Shown here piece by piece: positions 12,001-24,300 of a stretch of 64,000 bases of DNA. The stretch comes from Nereocystis luetkeana. Lineage: Eukaryota; Sar; Phaeophyceae; Laminariales; Laminariaceae. Where the stretch lies: contig JARUPZ010000019.1 in the NCBI GenBank assembly GCA_031213475.1, positions 891,001 to 955,000 on the forward strand, given 5' to 3'. The position numbers were made by a program, and so were the translations under genes. Below the pieces are notes generated by a model, which was not told the origin of the DNA, ran no database searches, and saw only the letters and a program-made list of their open reading frames with translations. How positions within the stretch are numbered: position 1 is the stretch's first letter; every line of letters starts with the position of its first letter.

Positions 12001-14452
12001 TCGAACACCGGAGGCATGTATTAATAGCAACCTCTTTTTTTGGTTTTGTTCGGTTCTTGCAAAACTTGGGGGCTTTACGTAAATAAAAAAAGGCCACCAC
12101 AAAAAAAAACACCACTTTGTCCCTAAATATTCTGGCCCTTTTGTATACTAAGATTCAATCAAAAAGGTTCCTATAGGAAGGGGGAGAGTGGTATCTGGTA
12201 CTGCGGTCCATGAAACGAGCTCTGGAGTTTCGAGCGGCTTCCCTTCGCTTGAAGTCCGTCGTAGTAGAGGGAGGGGGGGGGGTATTGTTCAGACGGGAAG
12301 ATGACCTCCTGGGTGTTTTTTCAAATTCCCACCAATTTTCTACCTCAGCGCCCTGCGTTGCAGATGGCACGACACCTGGTGCTGTTTTTTTTTTGTTTTT
12401 TTTTCTTCCAAGGTGTTCTGAGTTCGGCTGCTGGGTCGCGTTCGTATATATCCCTCACCAAACGTTACTTTCGTTCTTTTCCGCCGCCCTCGGGAACCCA
12501 CCGAGACGCCTCCCAAAAGCCCAAACGTCTCCAAAACGCTTCCCAAACGCGTCGAAAACGCCTCCAAAACACGCCCCATAACGCCTCCGCGATTTCGACA
12601 GACAAAGCAGCTAAGGAGGGAGGCGGAGGCCCTGCTGGCCGAGCGCAAGGCGGAGGAGCTAAGCAAAAAGACCGGTCCCGTCGCTAAAGGTGCCTCGCCT
12701 CCACCGCAAGCACCCTAGACCTACGTAGCGCGACGGTGTTGAAACGTCTCCGAGGTGTTGTTGATCGAATCTTCTCATCCTCTTTGTGGGGTTTGCAACG
12801 ATAGCTGGCGGAAAGCAGGAGCTACGTATACCTCGTACTTTATGCGCGAAGAAGGTGTACGAAGTATGGTTGAGCCCGTGTGTGTGTTGGTTTTTTTTTT
12901 GCCTCGCCTCGGAGCTCTTTGGTGGATGGGTGTGCTCTGCTTGGCTGGCACATCTTGTTTTGTTTCGTTCGCCGCGGCGGACCAGGCGGCCCCCCGCCCC
13001 GTTCTTTTGTATCTAGTCTACGTTATGGTAGTGGTAATGAAAAGTGAAGCAGTAGGTTTAGTCTCGTCGATTTTGACTGCGCCGCACGCGGGATCCTCAC
13101 CGAGGGGAGGAAAACATTTTGCCGGGAAACGTCTCGCCCGACGTCCCCCCCCACCGCTCTGCGATGCTCACGCTGGTGTGCTTCGAAGCCGCAAAGCTAG
13201 CGGACCCTTGTTCCGACCACGGTAAAATTGCACCGCACGCAGATCTATCCGCTAGCGTGGCAACCTGCCCGGTCTGTCGTCGAAGTATATTATCCGTATG
13301 TCGAGGGGTATGTTGAAGGGACGGTTTAGTGCGTAGAAGACATGCATATCTACCTCTTCGTGGCGGCTCGCTGGTAACAGTCGGTACCAACCCCGGCATC
13401 CCCCCTGTCCCCAAGCCTCAATTTTCAATCCCAACCTCAGCCCCAACCCCAGCCCGCTCTCAATCTCAACCCGAAACGCAACCCCACCCAAACCTCATTC
13501 CCAACGCCAACCCTAATCTCAACCCCAACCGCAACCCAAACGCCACCCCCAACCCTTACCCTAGTCTCTCCCTCAATCCCAACGCCACCCTATTTCAACT
13601 CCAACCCCCAACCCCAACCCTGACCTCACTGCCAACCCCAATCTCAACCCCAACCCCTGAACTCATCTCAACCCCAACCCTCTCCTCAATCGCAACCAAC
13701 CCCGACCCCAATCTCTATCAAAACCCCAACCCCACCCAACCCAACCCCAATCTCGACCTCTATCCCCAATCCAAATCCTACCCTCAATGCCAACCCCAAT
13801 CTCATCCACAACCCTGACACTCATCTCAATCCCAACCTTGATCTAAACCCCAACCTCAACCCCAACCACTGTTTCTGATAGCGAGCAAGACGAAGCAGAG
13901 CCGAAAGGAGAAGGAGGCGGAGCTGGCGGCGGTGATCGAGGAGCTGGCGGCCAAGGTGGATATCAAGGGCAGCTGCCGCAAGCCCACGTGGCAGGACCAG
14001 CCGGTGGTGCTGCTGGCCAAGCTTCCCGTCCACACCGCCACGTGAGTCAGACCGTCGCCGTGCTCTCGCTCGTCGCGTCTGCGTGCGATTAGGGTGTCTG
14101 CGTGTGTTAGGGTGTTTCTCGCGCATCTGGACGCAGGCGGTGTGTGCGTGGGGGGGGGGGGGGGGGGGGCTAGCAGGGCTATCATACATCTTTTGTCTTG
14201 GATATAGTAAGTGTTAGTTTTGCTGTGGGACACCTGTAAGTAAATGCGGAGGAAGTCGGTTGTTTTTTGTTTTGCACGCCACCGGGACGTACGGGTTGCA
14301 GTGGGCGCCGCTGCTTCTTCGCGCACGGCCACGGCCACGTGTAAACCTTTGCCTCGTTATTCTGCATCGAGGACTGTTGACTGTGCCTAGATTTGCCTGT
14401 GTGCGAGAGTGTGGCTATACTCCATTTTGTCGCTGCTGCGGCTTGCCGGTTG

Positions 14453-14502
<50 letters not shown>

Positions 14503-16059
14503 GCTGCTGCTGCTGCTTGCTGCTACTGCTGCTTGCTGCTACTGCTGCTTGCTGCTACTGCTGCTTGCTGCTACCGCATCTGCTGGCTGCTACCGCATCT
14601 GCTGGCTGCTACCGCATCTGCTTGCTGCTACTGCTGCCGCACGATAGGGTGGCTATATATACCTAATGTTGCTGCCGCTGTACGATATCATGGCTATACT
14701 TAACCCTGGTTCCCTAGAGTATGCGGCGAAGGTGTCAGCCACACACGCGCGCTTATTGCTGACCCCCCCCCCCCCCTCCCCTTCGTGCCCACCTGTTGCA
14801 GGTACCTTTGGCATAAGTCGCAGCTATTGGTGGCGGGGCTATTTAAGCGGGAGATTGCTACGTCGGAGCGCGAGTACTGGATGCGGTTTCAGGTTGGAGG
14901 CGGTGCGTGGGAAGACCTGGACGACAAGGCCAGGTGAGGGTGGATTTATTGTTGTCGAGTGGCGCGACGTCAGGCGACAGGTTTAGGCATGATAGTTATG
15001 GGGCAAAAAAAAACTATTTCGGGGGACCACAGTAAATAGGACCAAATGAATGTTAGTGAAAATAGGTAAAAACATATACCACCTGGTACAGTAGTTTTTT
15101 TTGTTTACCGTGGGTCTTATGGTCCCCCGTAAATAACCAAAACTGGTGGATTAGACTATGTACGGGTGCTCGAACCAAGCGAAACAGAACGGACGAGACA
15201 AGGCACGACCGTTTTACACGCAAGCAAATTACCTAAAAAAACGAAACGAGACAGGATAAGGCCGCGGTCCAATCAAATTATGTTTACCAAACAGTTACGT
15301 ACACACAGATGTCACCAAAAAAGCAAACACGCCAATAGTATCAATTCAACTCCGTCCAGTTCAATGCAATGCAGTTCGAATCAATCATGGCTGCTCGCTC
15401 GATGCCAGCCTAGACATGTCCGGCGCGGCTTTGTTTTTTTGCGCGTCGGCGCAGACGCACACGCTCACGCGCCTTTTTCTACGGTGCTTCCTCTCACGAA
15501 ACAGAACTGTATACGATGTACGTATAGGGGAATGGTGTGCGAGCCAGTCGACGAGTTTGCCCCCGCCGCGAGTGTCGGTGCGGGCAACGCGGTGCTTGTG
15601 CCCTTGCCGTTGCGCTTGTTGTTGTTGTTGTTATGATGGCGGTGGGAAAATCATCTACACCATCAACAACAACATCAACAGCAACAGCAGCAACAACAAC
15701 AAGAACAACGTCATAATCTTTGTTCTGTTTTTTTGTCCGTATATGTATACATATTGTTGTTTGATTAGTTTGGTGGCGATGGCGTTTGTGGTGCCGTTGA
15801 TGATGATTCAATCCCGCCCGCCCCACCCCCCCCCCCCCCAACGCCTTTTCCCTTCGCTAGGACTGCCGCGACGGACGGGGAGGCGTGGAGGGGGGGAGTG
15901 GCCATGGAGGAGTGGAAAGAGGCGTACCTGTACGGGGGTGGGGGGGGGTCGGCCAAGGGCCTGCGCAAGCGCAAGGCGTCTGGGCGCGGCAGCCCCGTCA
16001 TGGCCAACGGGAGCATGATGAAGGGCGTGCTAGGGGGGGGACCGGAAGTAGAATACTAA
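6726..16059 (+). CDS. DNAJC25: DnaJ homologue subfamily C member 25 (ER membrane J protein)
   Basis: Seven exons join in phase: 6726-6983, 7950-8024, 10531-10734, 12602-12689, 13882-14041, 14802-14933 and 15861-16059 (TAA), giving 371 aa (human DNAJC25 is about 360). Residues 1-32 form a basic start and a hydrophobic signal peptide. [14 protein letters not shown]-domain start follows, with the HPD triad at 72-74 and the end of the J domain ([18 protein letters not shown]...LDHP) in exon 2. A transmembrane helix lies near 133-152. Then come a charged linker and the family block [14 protein letters not shown] and EREYWMRF. The LDHP, VDIKG and EEWKEAY landmarks occur in the same order as in animal DNAJC25. 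A J domain on a membrane-anchored ER protein should stimulate an Hsp70 of the BiP type; topology is inferred. The second ATG (6750) is an alternative start. Introns carry several MITEs, SINE-like copies and a CCCAAC array. Confidence 0.93.
8327..8419. mobile_element. Palindromic MITE, family C
   Basis: Arms CCCTTTTAGAAGCGCAGTCC and GGACTGCGGTACTGAAAGGG enclose TTTTGGGGACAA / TTTGTCCCCAAAA. It lies in an intron of the DNAJC25 homologue. Confidence 0.8.
8783..8895. mobile_element. Palindromic MITE, family A (diverged)
   Basis: Left arm GCGGGGGGGCTATACGAGCT, centre AACCATTTCTACTAACAATA, right arm TTAGCTATGGTCCCCCGCAA. The left boundary abuts a TATTAATA motif. DNAJC25 intron. Confidence 0.7.
8971..9010 (+). 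repeat. CTG microsatellite
   Basis: About twelve CTG units with one interruption, in an intron of the DNAJC25 homologue. The resulting poly-Ala/Ser/Leu frames are not coding. Confidence 0.9.
9712..9935 (+). mobile_element. Short copy of the LINE 3' tail, family L
   Basis: Begins at GGATTAGATGGTGGCCACAG, the same point as the copies at 33.39 and 61.54 kb. It continues through AATGAGCGCCCAAATGTTGG and GGATGCGTGGTCGATCAATG and ends in ACGTACC followed by C. It corresponds to the LINE sequence from the ORF2 stop onward. Confidence 0.75.
10285..10500 (+). repeat. Dispersed repeat F, copy 1
   Basis: Shares a series of blocks with 46935-47165: TTCTTCTCTCTCTCCTTCCA, ATCCGGGGTCACATAGCAGG, TTTTTATCGCGAGAAGATTT and CGACTCGCATCGAATTGTGC, in the same order and spacing. 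No coding potential is evident. The class of element is unknown. Confidence 0.6.
10960..11284 (+). mobile_element. Poly(C)-tailed SINE-like repeat, family E
   Basis: Blocks in order: CTAGAAGTGGCCACACCAGA, GAGGATGCAGCTCACCCTTC, CTTGGTGCAAGCAAGCATGC, GATGAAAACCCGACGTGCTC, GTAGGGATGCGAGAGTCTAT and GATATTGAGTAC, then a run of about 26 C. DNAJC25 intron. Confidence 0.8.
11357..11402. mobile_element. Half copy of MITE family C
   Basis: Only one arm remains: GTTGTCCCCCAATCGGGACT followed by GCAATCCTGAAAGGG. A more decayed pair of arms lies near 10113-10205. Confidence 0.5.
13385..13868 (+). repeat. Degenerate CCCAAC array, telomere-like in style
   Basis: About 480 bp of CAACCC/CAATCC/CAACCT hexamers with purine substitutions on the plus strand, ending just before the exon at 13882. 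The period and strand asymmetry resemble degenerate telomeric repeats, but the unit is CCCAAC rather than CCCTAA. It lies in intron 4 of the DNAJC25 homologue. Confidence 0.8.
14455..14640 (+). repeat. CTG microsatellite and derived GCTGCTACTGCTGCTT minisatellite
   Basis: About twenty uninterrupted CTG units pass into a 16-bp minisatellite based on TGCTGCTACTGCTGCT and then GGCTGCTACCGCATCT units. Intron 5 of the DNAJC25 homologue. Confidence 0.85.
15016..15132. mobile_element. Palindromic MITE, family A
   Basis: Left arm TTCGGGGGACCACAGTAAAT, right arm TATGGTCCCCCGTAA. The centre contains an extra block with a TACC-CCTGGTA-type motif compared with other copies. DNAJC25 intron. Confidence 0.75.
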
Positions 16060-18301
16060 CTTGCTGGTGCGAAGAATGGAACGTGAAGTGCCTGGCTTTG
16101 GTTTTTAAGGCGTTCTGTATTCACCGCGGTTCACAGTGAACGGGGCCTGACTGGTCTGACACCCCAAGACCTTAACAACGATTCAGTGAACGAAAACGTT
16201 CTCTGCTCTTTTTCCCCGTCTGGTTGCACCTGTGTGGAAGAAGTTGGAAGGGTTTGTAGGAGAAGAGGCGCGGGGGGAGGGGGCTCGTTGGACCCGTGGG
16301 GAGGAGGGGTTAAAGGGTTTGTAGGCGAAAATAGGTGCGTGGGGGGTCTTGTCGACGAGGCGAGAGGCCAAAAGGAAGACGAGTTGTAGGTTTGCGAGGC
16401 CCTTGTTTTAATCAATTCCCTTGGTCGGGGAAAAAATGTTCGTTTTGGGGAGTGTCGCCTGGTAGTAGTATCCTTGACGTTTGTGTTGTCGTGCGGGACG
16501 AGGGGATTAAACACCACCCCTCAGGGAGGTTGCGAGGGAGTTCGTATTATAAGCGCGGTGGTGGGGGGGGGGGGGGCGATGCTAAGCTATCCTGCGGCTG
16601 CACGGGTGTATCCTGACGGCTGCACGTGTGTGTCCCGAGTCCAGAGGCTTGTTGATAAAACACCGAGACCGCGCGCGGCCAAGTTAATACACCTTATACA
16701 TCTTCCCGCGCGTTTGGGTTATGAGGTGTGTATGGAACGTGGAAAATTGAAAGTGGAGATATTGTAATCTGGGGACGGCCGGGTCGGTGTCAATCGTTCA
16801 GGATGCGGATGCTGGATTAATTCAGACGAATCCTCGCCTTCCCCCCTCAGTTCCTCAACGCCATCCGTTTTGGGAGGCGCCTTGCAAGCAGGAGGGGGGG
16901 GCTTTCCCGCCGCGCCGGCATTTTGCAAGCGGGGGTTCGTCGTCGGCAGGGCGAGGGCGTTCGTGTGAAATGGTGAACCTTGCGGTAGTGCGACATGCTT
17001 TCCGAGAAATATCAGCGCCCTCCGCGCTCTGCTTCCGCGGGGTGTGGCGTGGTGCTATCCCTCTCGAGTCTCGCGACGTTTCAGAGGTTCCGTCGGTCGT
17101 GGGCCGTGGGCCAAGCATGTCGAAGGCCGAGTAGGTTTCGCGCGTGTGATGAGTGTTCTTTGCTGTAGTAAAATACGATTTGTCTCCTCTTTTTCTCGCG
17201 TCTTTTGGCGCAGACTGCCCAGGACGGCCAACAGCGCGCTGTCACTAGCAAAATGTTCCTGGCCTTTCATGCGCATCCTAAATACGCGTAGGTCTTTCAC
17301 TCTCCACGTACGTATGAGGGTTTGTCGCTTCAGTTGTGGCATCGTGGCGGCAAGGACAGCGATGTTAAAACACTCCAGCGCCAAAAACTTCTCCCCACGT
17401 ATATGGCGTGTCTCGGTGGAGCAGCAGCTACCGCGCATCTCTCCGGTGTCGCGTCACATTTTTCAGCGGCAAAAAAAAAAATGTTTTTTGGTCATGTTCA
17501 CGCGTCACACCTAGCGCCCCCCCCCCCCACCGCTCCCCCAATTCACGACGCGCGAACCCGCAGCACATGATTGCTGGCGGCGTTGCCCCTTCCACTGTTT
17601 CTCCTGCTCTGGTATGTCGCGGGCGGCCTGGCCTTGCAAGCAAGGTCACATACATATTTACTGCTTTTTTCCAAACAGGGCTTCACCAGCCGCTGTCGCC
17701 GCCGTGAAAAGTCAGGGGGCCTCGATTGACAGGAGCTGCGCTATCCCCTCTCTAGTCGCGCTGCTGCACCGGCCGACGATCTGAAGGAAGCCGCGTTCAT
17801 CTCCCCGGGAGACTGCACCCTGCACCTGTCGGCGAGGGGAAGGGGGGGGGGCAACGGTGACGCGGCGACGGTGTTCACATTTGTTCGCGCAGCCCTCGAC
17901 TCTGGGTGGTTATTTCCTGGCTGCGAAAGCGTAGCCGTAAGTCGAAGGAACAGTCCTATATAGGTACAAGGTATGCAGTAAAGTAGTACCCTGCAAGGAA
18001 GTACCATTTCGGGGGACCAATATATAGCAAACAGAACTCATGCGGTTATTATCCCTCTTAGGACTTCGAAGGGGAAAATTGGCGAAGAAAAGTGGCGATA
18101 TTTCCGACATCGGCCACTGCGTGATTGGGGGGGTGATCCTCGTTGGTCTCCGAAGAGCAACGCAAGGAGTCGTGCGGTACGTGCGCAAGACAACCCTACC
18201 CGTTCTGCTGGGCGCTCTCACGCTTGTCGTAGACAATCGATAACACCCACGTCACCATCGTGTAGGTCGCTCTCTCGAGGCCTCAAAGGGTTTCATAGTA
18301 A
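16060..18301. other. Region between DNAJC25 homologue and coiled-coil gene
   Basis: Tail-to-tail spacer of 2.2 kb. It contains G-rich runs (16560-16577), half of a family A arm at 18008-18020 (TTTCGGGGGACC) and several coding-like segments with acceptors that I could not chain into a gene (see 17214-17932). The 3' untranslated regions of both neighbours must lie here. Confidence 0.4.
17214..17932 (+). other. Possible small plus-strand gene, not resolved
   Basis: After the acceptor GCGCAG an open stretch (17214-17288) reads TAQDGQQRAVTSKMFLAFHA and ends at a GTAGGT donor. A phase-compatible acceptor (TCGCTTCAG) begins a second open stretch near 17333. Near 17775 a frame reads DDLKEAAFISPGDCTLHLSA. 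A last acceptor (TTCGCGCAG, 17890s) leads to a short frame ending LAAKA and a stop near 17932. I could not connect these pieces into one reading frame and recognise no family. Chance open frames remain quite possible. Confidence 0.2.
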
Positions 18302-21300
18302 TCATAAAGGCATATTTGTATGTTTTTTCGGCGCCCATCGCGGGTTCTGATTGGTATCGCCCCTCGGAGTATTACTGCTACGTACTACAGTCATCCTCGC
18401 CTGTCGGGCTAATAAAGAGCTGATCCCCAGGGGCAGCGTCGCCGCCGTCTCCTCCACCTCTGGCCTTGCTCTCGCTTCGCACGCCGGCTCTTCGCAAGAA
18501 TAAGCTCTTCCCGGAGAGGCAGACTCGTTGGCATATCCAGCCGTCCGATCGCCAGCATGTGCTTCGTCAGCGATGTATGCTGCTCCTCCTCCGCCTCTTC
18601 CTCCTCCTCCTCCTTCGGTGTCATCATAATCTGCATCGACGCATTTCACTCCGCGAGCACCATGTTCACAGAGCCTCAGCAGCACCGCTATAGGTACCGT
18701 CGTAACCGCGTTGCTGTCGGGCCGCACCGCCCCACACCTGGCACCGTCGACAACCGGTAGCCTGGCAACCTCCAGCGTTTCCTCTGGTGGGTGCGCTTGA
18801 AGCCGAGGTTGTGGCGCTAAAGACCCCCCGCCGCTACTACTGCCGCTACCACCGCCGCTACCGCCACCCCTGACCTGGTCCTCGTCAAGCCACGGCCTCC
18901 TCCGCACGGCAGATAAAACTTCTTCGCGGAGCTGCCTTGACTCCGAGAGGAGCCGATTGTAAAGCGCGGAAGAATCGCCGTCACCACCACCATCGTTTCC
19001 CGTCCCTTCTTCTCGCCCACGTGAGCTCGGTGTGGTGCGACGCTGGTGCGACTGGCTGCCCTTGCTGGCGGACCGCGGGCGAAATTGACCGTCACCGCAC
19101 CGAGCGAGTGGAGACGCTCTGCCGTTCGTGTCATCGATGCTACCAGATCGGGCGGCCGGAGGCGCAAAAACCCGGGGCGGCGGCGTAGGCGGCGCTACCG
19201 CCGCTTTTTGTGCCTCCCCATGTTGGTACCCGCCGTCCTCCTGCCGTGCTGTGCTTGACGTCACGGTCGATGCGGTAGGTTCCCCCGATGGGTCGGGTTC
19301 GCGTGTGCGACAGGATCGGGTAAGTAGCGCCCCCGTTACAGCTACCGCCACGTCACCTGGCCCGGCGAGGTTCCACGACCTCTTAGCCGGCGACGGTCCT
19401 CCAGAGAACAATGGAGGAGTCGGATCGAAAGCAGCACACGTCTCTCTCCCGGTATCGCTACTGCTGCTGCTTTCGGCGCCTTTTTCTTTAGCATTGCCTT
19501 GATCGGTACGGGCTAGACATGTCCCATTTAACGCCAATAACTCCTCTTTCGCACCCACGCCTGCCGCGTCGACACCTTTTTCAGCCTGGGCGACGGTTGG
19601 CTTGGTCGTGGCTTTTGTTCTTCTCCCACTATTTTTACCCCTGGCAACTAACTGGATATCGGAGATTTCAGCGAGCCTCCGGGCCAGACTTCGGTTCACC
19701 CCCTCTAGCTCCGCCTTCTCCCTGACCGCCTCCTGCATCCCCATCTCAGCGGTCCGCGCGGCAGACCTGTAGGACTCCCGCTGCACTTCCAGCTCGCGAA
19801 GCTTACCTTTCCATCTCTTATCAGCAGCTACGTTGAACAGCGCCCTGTCTATCGCGGCCCTGTCCCCGCACTCTGCCGCTTGGCCGCCGAGGGTACCCGT
19901 GCCGCCGCTCGCGATTCCGGCCGAAAGAGTTTTGAGACGCGCTCTAGCTATCGCTAGTCTATCCTCCGTAGCCCCGTCACCGCCACCTCCGCCGCCGCCG
20001 CCACCGCCAGTGCCACTGCTGCTGCTCCCTGCAGCCGCCCCAACGGTAACACCAGCAGCGACAGGAATAACCGTAGCGACGGCCGTGGTCCTCTTCTCGA
20101 GGCGTTTGTTAGCCGCGCGGAGAACTTCCAGCCTCTGCGCGAGCGATTCCCTGGCCGCCTCCGACTTCTTGAGCGCCGCGGCTGCCGATGCCGCCTCCTG
20201 CTCAGCCTTCGCCCGACCCCTCAAGCACGCTCGCAAGTCCAGGGTGACGTTTCTTCTCGCGTTCACGGCGGTGGCTCTTGCGGCCCTCTCTTTCTCAAGG
20301 GCCGCCAAAAGGTCTGCCGCTCGCTCTAACGCTTCTGCCGCCTCTCTCGCCTTCGCCTCGGCCAGCTGCTGGGAAGCCGCCAGGGCGCCTTCGGCCTCTC
20401 GCGCGCGTCGTTCGACACGCTCGAGGACACGCTCGGATCCGACGGTGAGCTTCCCTTCCAGGGGGCGTCCGACTACAAAGGGGTTCACAGCTCCCGCGAG
20501 CTTCCTCTCGCGCCTCGGGTCGGACTCGGCCGCTTGCTGCTGGAGACCCCTCAGAGCGCTGGGAGGAGGGGGGCGACGCGGAGAGCTTTATTATATTGGC
20601 GTTCGGAGTCAAGATGCCAAGTTTTGCACCAGGAGGGGGTAGCGTTTTCACAAGTTTTCTATGGATGCTCTACAGTAGTTCTTCAGTAATACGGTATACC
20701 TGGTATCACGCACGATGATACACATCCTGCGATGTTTTTTTTAAGGCGACTTTCTCCGAAATAAAGGGCGGGGGGGGGGGGGGGGGAGAGGGGCACACAA
20801 CAGAAATTGTGGCACTGGAAATAGTTTTGTCGAGATGTTTCCATAGACGCATGCATCGCCCGGCGCTTGGACTCTCTGCGTTGACGAGAAAACTGGGCTC
20901 GAAATTATTACAAGAGCGTGTACCATATCTATAGCTATCATATGGCGTGGTCTTCGATAGTATACCTGAGGGGTTAGTTTTGCAGGGTTTTTCCGGACGG
21001 AATGTATGGATTTTTGATGGGCGTCTGAGAGTATGTAGTCGATCGCAGGGGGTGCAGACTCGCGTAGGAGAGAAGCCATACGCTGCGCATCATGATGCGT
21101 ATGCGTGGGAGAGAAGCCATACGCTGCGCATCTTGATGCGTTTAACTCTGGTAGTTCCGCTTTCCATGTCTGGCCGTACTATTAATAGAACAGACCTGGC
21201 ATAATTGTTGCAGTCCGATCTCTCCCCGCACATTATAAGAGCATGCCAGTATGTTTCTATTAGCACAATCGGTTGTTGTCGTATTGATGTTGTTCTCACA

Positions 21301-24300
21301 ATAGCAAATCGAGTTAGTCTGGAATAACCCGTGGTTTTGAGACAGACTCCAAGATTTTTGGACATGAACAAAACCGAAAACAGGAAAAGCAAATGACTTG
21401 AGGGCGCAGCCTGGCGTTAAAAACCTGGAGCAGCACCTCGAAGGCGCATTGAAAAATATCTCACAGGTTGCCCATGGTGGGGAGGTCAATAATCTTACAG
21501 CCGTGCTAGTTAGCATGCACCTCGCCACGGTTCTCTCGGGAGCGTAAAGCAGAAACCACCGCCGCCGCCGGAGATGACGATGACAATGCTTGCGTTTTTC
21601 CATCTCGGCTGCATACGCGGGCGAATCGCGGCCGGGAGCATCAGCCGCAGGCATGTGGCATGCAGCCAGTACCTCATCGTGTGTAATTAAAACATCTCCG
21701 CTCCCCAGGTGCTCACGGCGCTCACCGGTGCGGTCTGCTACTGGCGTAGCATGACGAAGTCGCCCCCTTCCCCCTCCCCCCCCCCCGCGTTCGGTGATGG
21801 TGTGCCGCCAGCGAAGTGCAAGGGTACGCCCGCGTCACGTGTCACCTGTAGGCCGCACCGGTAGACACGCCTTCAGCATCCTGAAGAGGTCGGAGGAGTG
21901 GTTGTACCCGCCGTTGAAGCACCGGTACAATTATTTCACCGCCCGCGGCTGAGACTCTAGACCATGCTCGACTCAGATGCAGCCGGGCTGGAAAAACACG
22001 AGCATCTCCGTATACTGCATCGTTCCGCAGTACGCCTCGTGCGGCGATATCCGTCGGCGACCACCGTCGGCGACCACCATCGGCGCAAATATGGAATGGT
22101 GCCGGAGATGATAGTGCTCGCGTTTTTCCACCCCGGCTTCAGGCAGGTGGCATGTTGTCATCGGTACCTCAACGAGGGGTACCACATCTCCTCCGACTGG
22201 TTTAACGTGCTGAAGGGGTCCACCGGTGCAACCTGCTAGTTGGCGTGACATTTCGTGGGTGTACCCCCCCGCCCTCCTGCTGCTGTCGGCGGCGGTGTCA
22301 CCAGCGGGGTGCGAGGGTACGCCCGCGTCATGTCCCGTGAGTAGAAGATCGTACGGATGGATGCCTTTAGCACCCTGAAACAGTCGGAGGAGGGGCTGTG
22401 CCTGCGGCTGAGATGGTATCATCTCACTGCCCGCGGCTGGGACTTCCGACCACGATTCACGCTGATATAGCCAGGCTGGAACAACGTGAGCGCCCACGCC
22501 TCAGGGGTCGTCGGGTAGTAAAGCTCGTGCGGTGATATCATGTCGGAGACTAACGCCGTCACATGATCGCTGCACGAGGCATAGTATGGAGTGATGCCAG
22601 AGATGAAAGTACTCGCTTTTTTCCCAGCATGCCGACATGAAGGTGAATCGCGACCAGAAGTCTCAGCCGCAGGCAATGGCATGCTACTAATGGTACCTCA
22701 ACGGTGAATTCAACTAGCCCCCCAACTGCTTCAAGGTACTGATGGGGTCTACAGGTGTAACCTTCTACTTCGTGTGTCATGACGTGAGCGTATACCCCCC
22801 CCACCTCGCTCGTTGTCGGCGGCGGTTTCACCAGCGGGGTGCGAGGGTACACCCACGTCATATTACGCGAGTAGCAGATCCTACAGGTGGACGCCTTCAG
22901 CACCCTTAAGCAGTTGGAGAATTGGCTGGGCCCGCCGCTGACGTGGTAGCGTTCCACTGCCCGCGGCTGGGACTTCCGACCACGACTCATACAGATGTAG
23001 TCAGGATGGAAAGTTGTGAGCGTTTCCCCCTCCGAAATCGTTCCGTAGTACGCCTCGAGCGGTGATATCATGTCGGCGACCAACGCCGTCACAATACCTC
23101 TGCACGAGGCATATTATGGAACGACGCCGGAGATAGATGCTCACTTTTTTTCCAGCCTCGCTACATGAGGGTGAATCGCGACCAGAAGTCTCAGCCGCAG
23201 GCAATGGCATGCAACTACCGGTACCTCAACGAAGGGTACAACTACCGCTCCGATTGCTTCAAGGTGCTGAGGGATCTACCGCCGCCGCTTGCCGGATCTT
23301 CGCCTGCCACGTCGTCGCCGGGGGTGCCGCCGACACTGCACCATGTTTCCCGAGAACATGGGCATTTCGGGAAGGTGCGGATACCGGGGCGTCTGTACTT
23401 TTGATAAAATCGAGCATGTGTCTTACGAACAATAATCATGAGTGTTATTTACCTGTCGACGTTGAGGTTTGTAGAGTACCTGGTATGTTTTTTATTGTTG
23501 CACTCTTGCGAGATACCACGAGAGGCGAGCCTGTGCGTATATTACGATTGCATTCTTAATGTACAGTGGGTTCGCGGGTTTCCTGGAAAAACATACCAGG
23601 TACCAGGTACCAGGTATGGCAGAAGGGTCAAAGCGGGTACTGCGAATCAAAACCTGAGAAAGAAGTCTTTCTTCACGGGCAGGCAGCAAGCGGTGTGGAG
23701 TCCCTGACCCCCTTTCATTGTTTGACTAGATCGTTCTGTTACCCTCGGTGTCTCCCTACGCAAGAAGAGGACCGATAGAAACAGAGCTAACGATTGCTCA
23801 GGAATATGAATCTCAGGCTACGTGAGACCACGAACGCAGGTAGCAGCCTTCGCATGGTCTCGGCAAGCTTAGGCGTGTCAATGACAAGGAGTACGGTGTT
23901 TACTGCAGTTATATATACTTATATTGGCAGGTGTATTGGCAGGTCAAAGAGGCACGAGTTACCACCCCACCATGACTTCTCCACGCGCGGGCCTGAGGCA
24001 AGTTGCCACTCCATCGTGAACGATAAACGCACAACTCGGCACTTGTAACATGGTGTCCAGCCCGGGAATCGAAGTCGGGCTTCCACAAGCAACCCACCTC
24101 TCTGCAGTCGTCCTAGATCTTCTCTCCGCCTCAACCTCCGCTTGGAGACGATCCGGGGCTTGCTTGGCGCCGCGAGCCGTGCCCTCGGTTGCATTATTAC
24201 GTCTCACGGCGCGAGACGCGGCTTGCATCCGCTCTAGGTTGTTCGTATCACTGCAGTGGTGTGAGACAAATTGCGCCTTGGTCGTGGGGAGGGGATTCTC

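Noticed and set aside
13329..13817. Asn/Pro-rich open frame
   Set aside because: Produced by the CCCAAC array in an intron.
19833..20642. 269-codon plus-strand open frame
   Set aside because: Antisense shadow of the GC-rich coiled-coil exon, which has the more protein-like translation and a phase-matched upstream exon.
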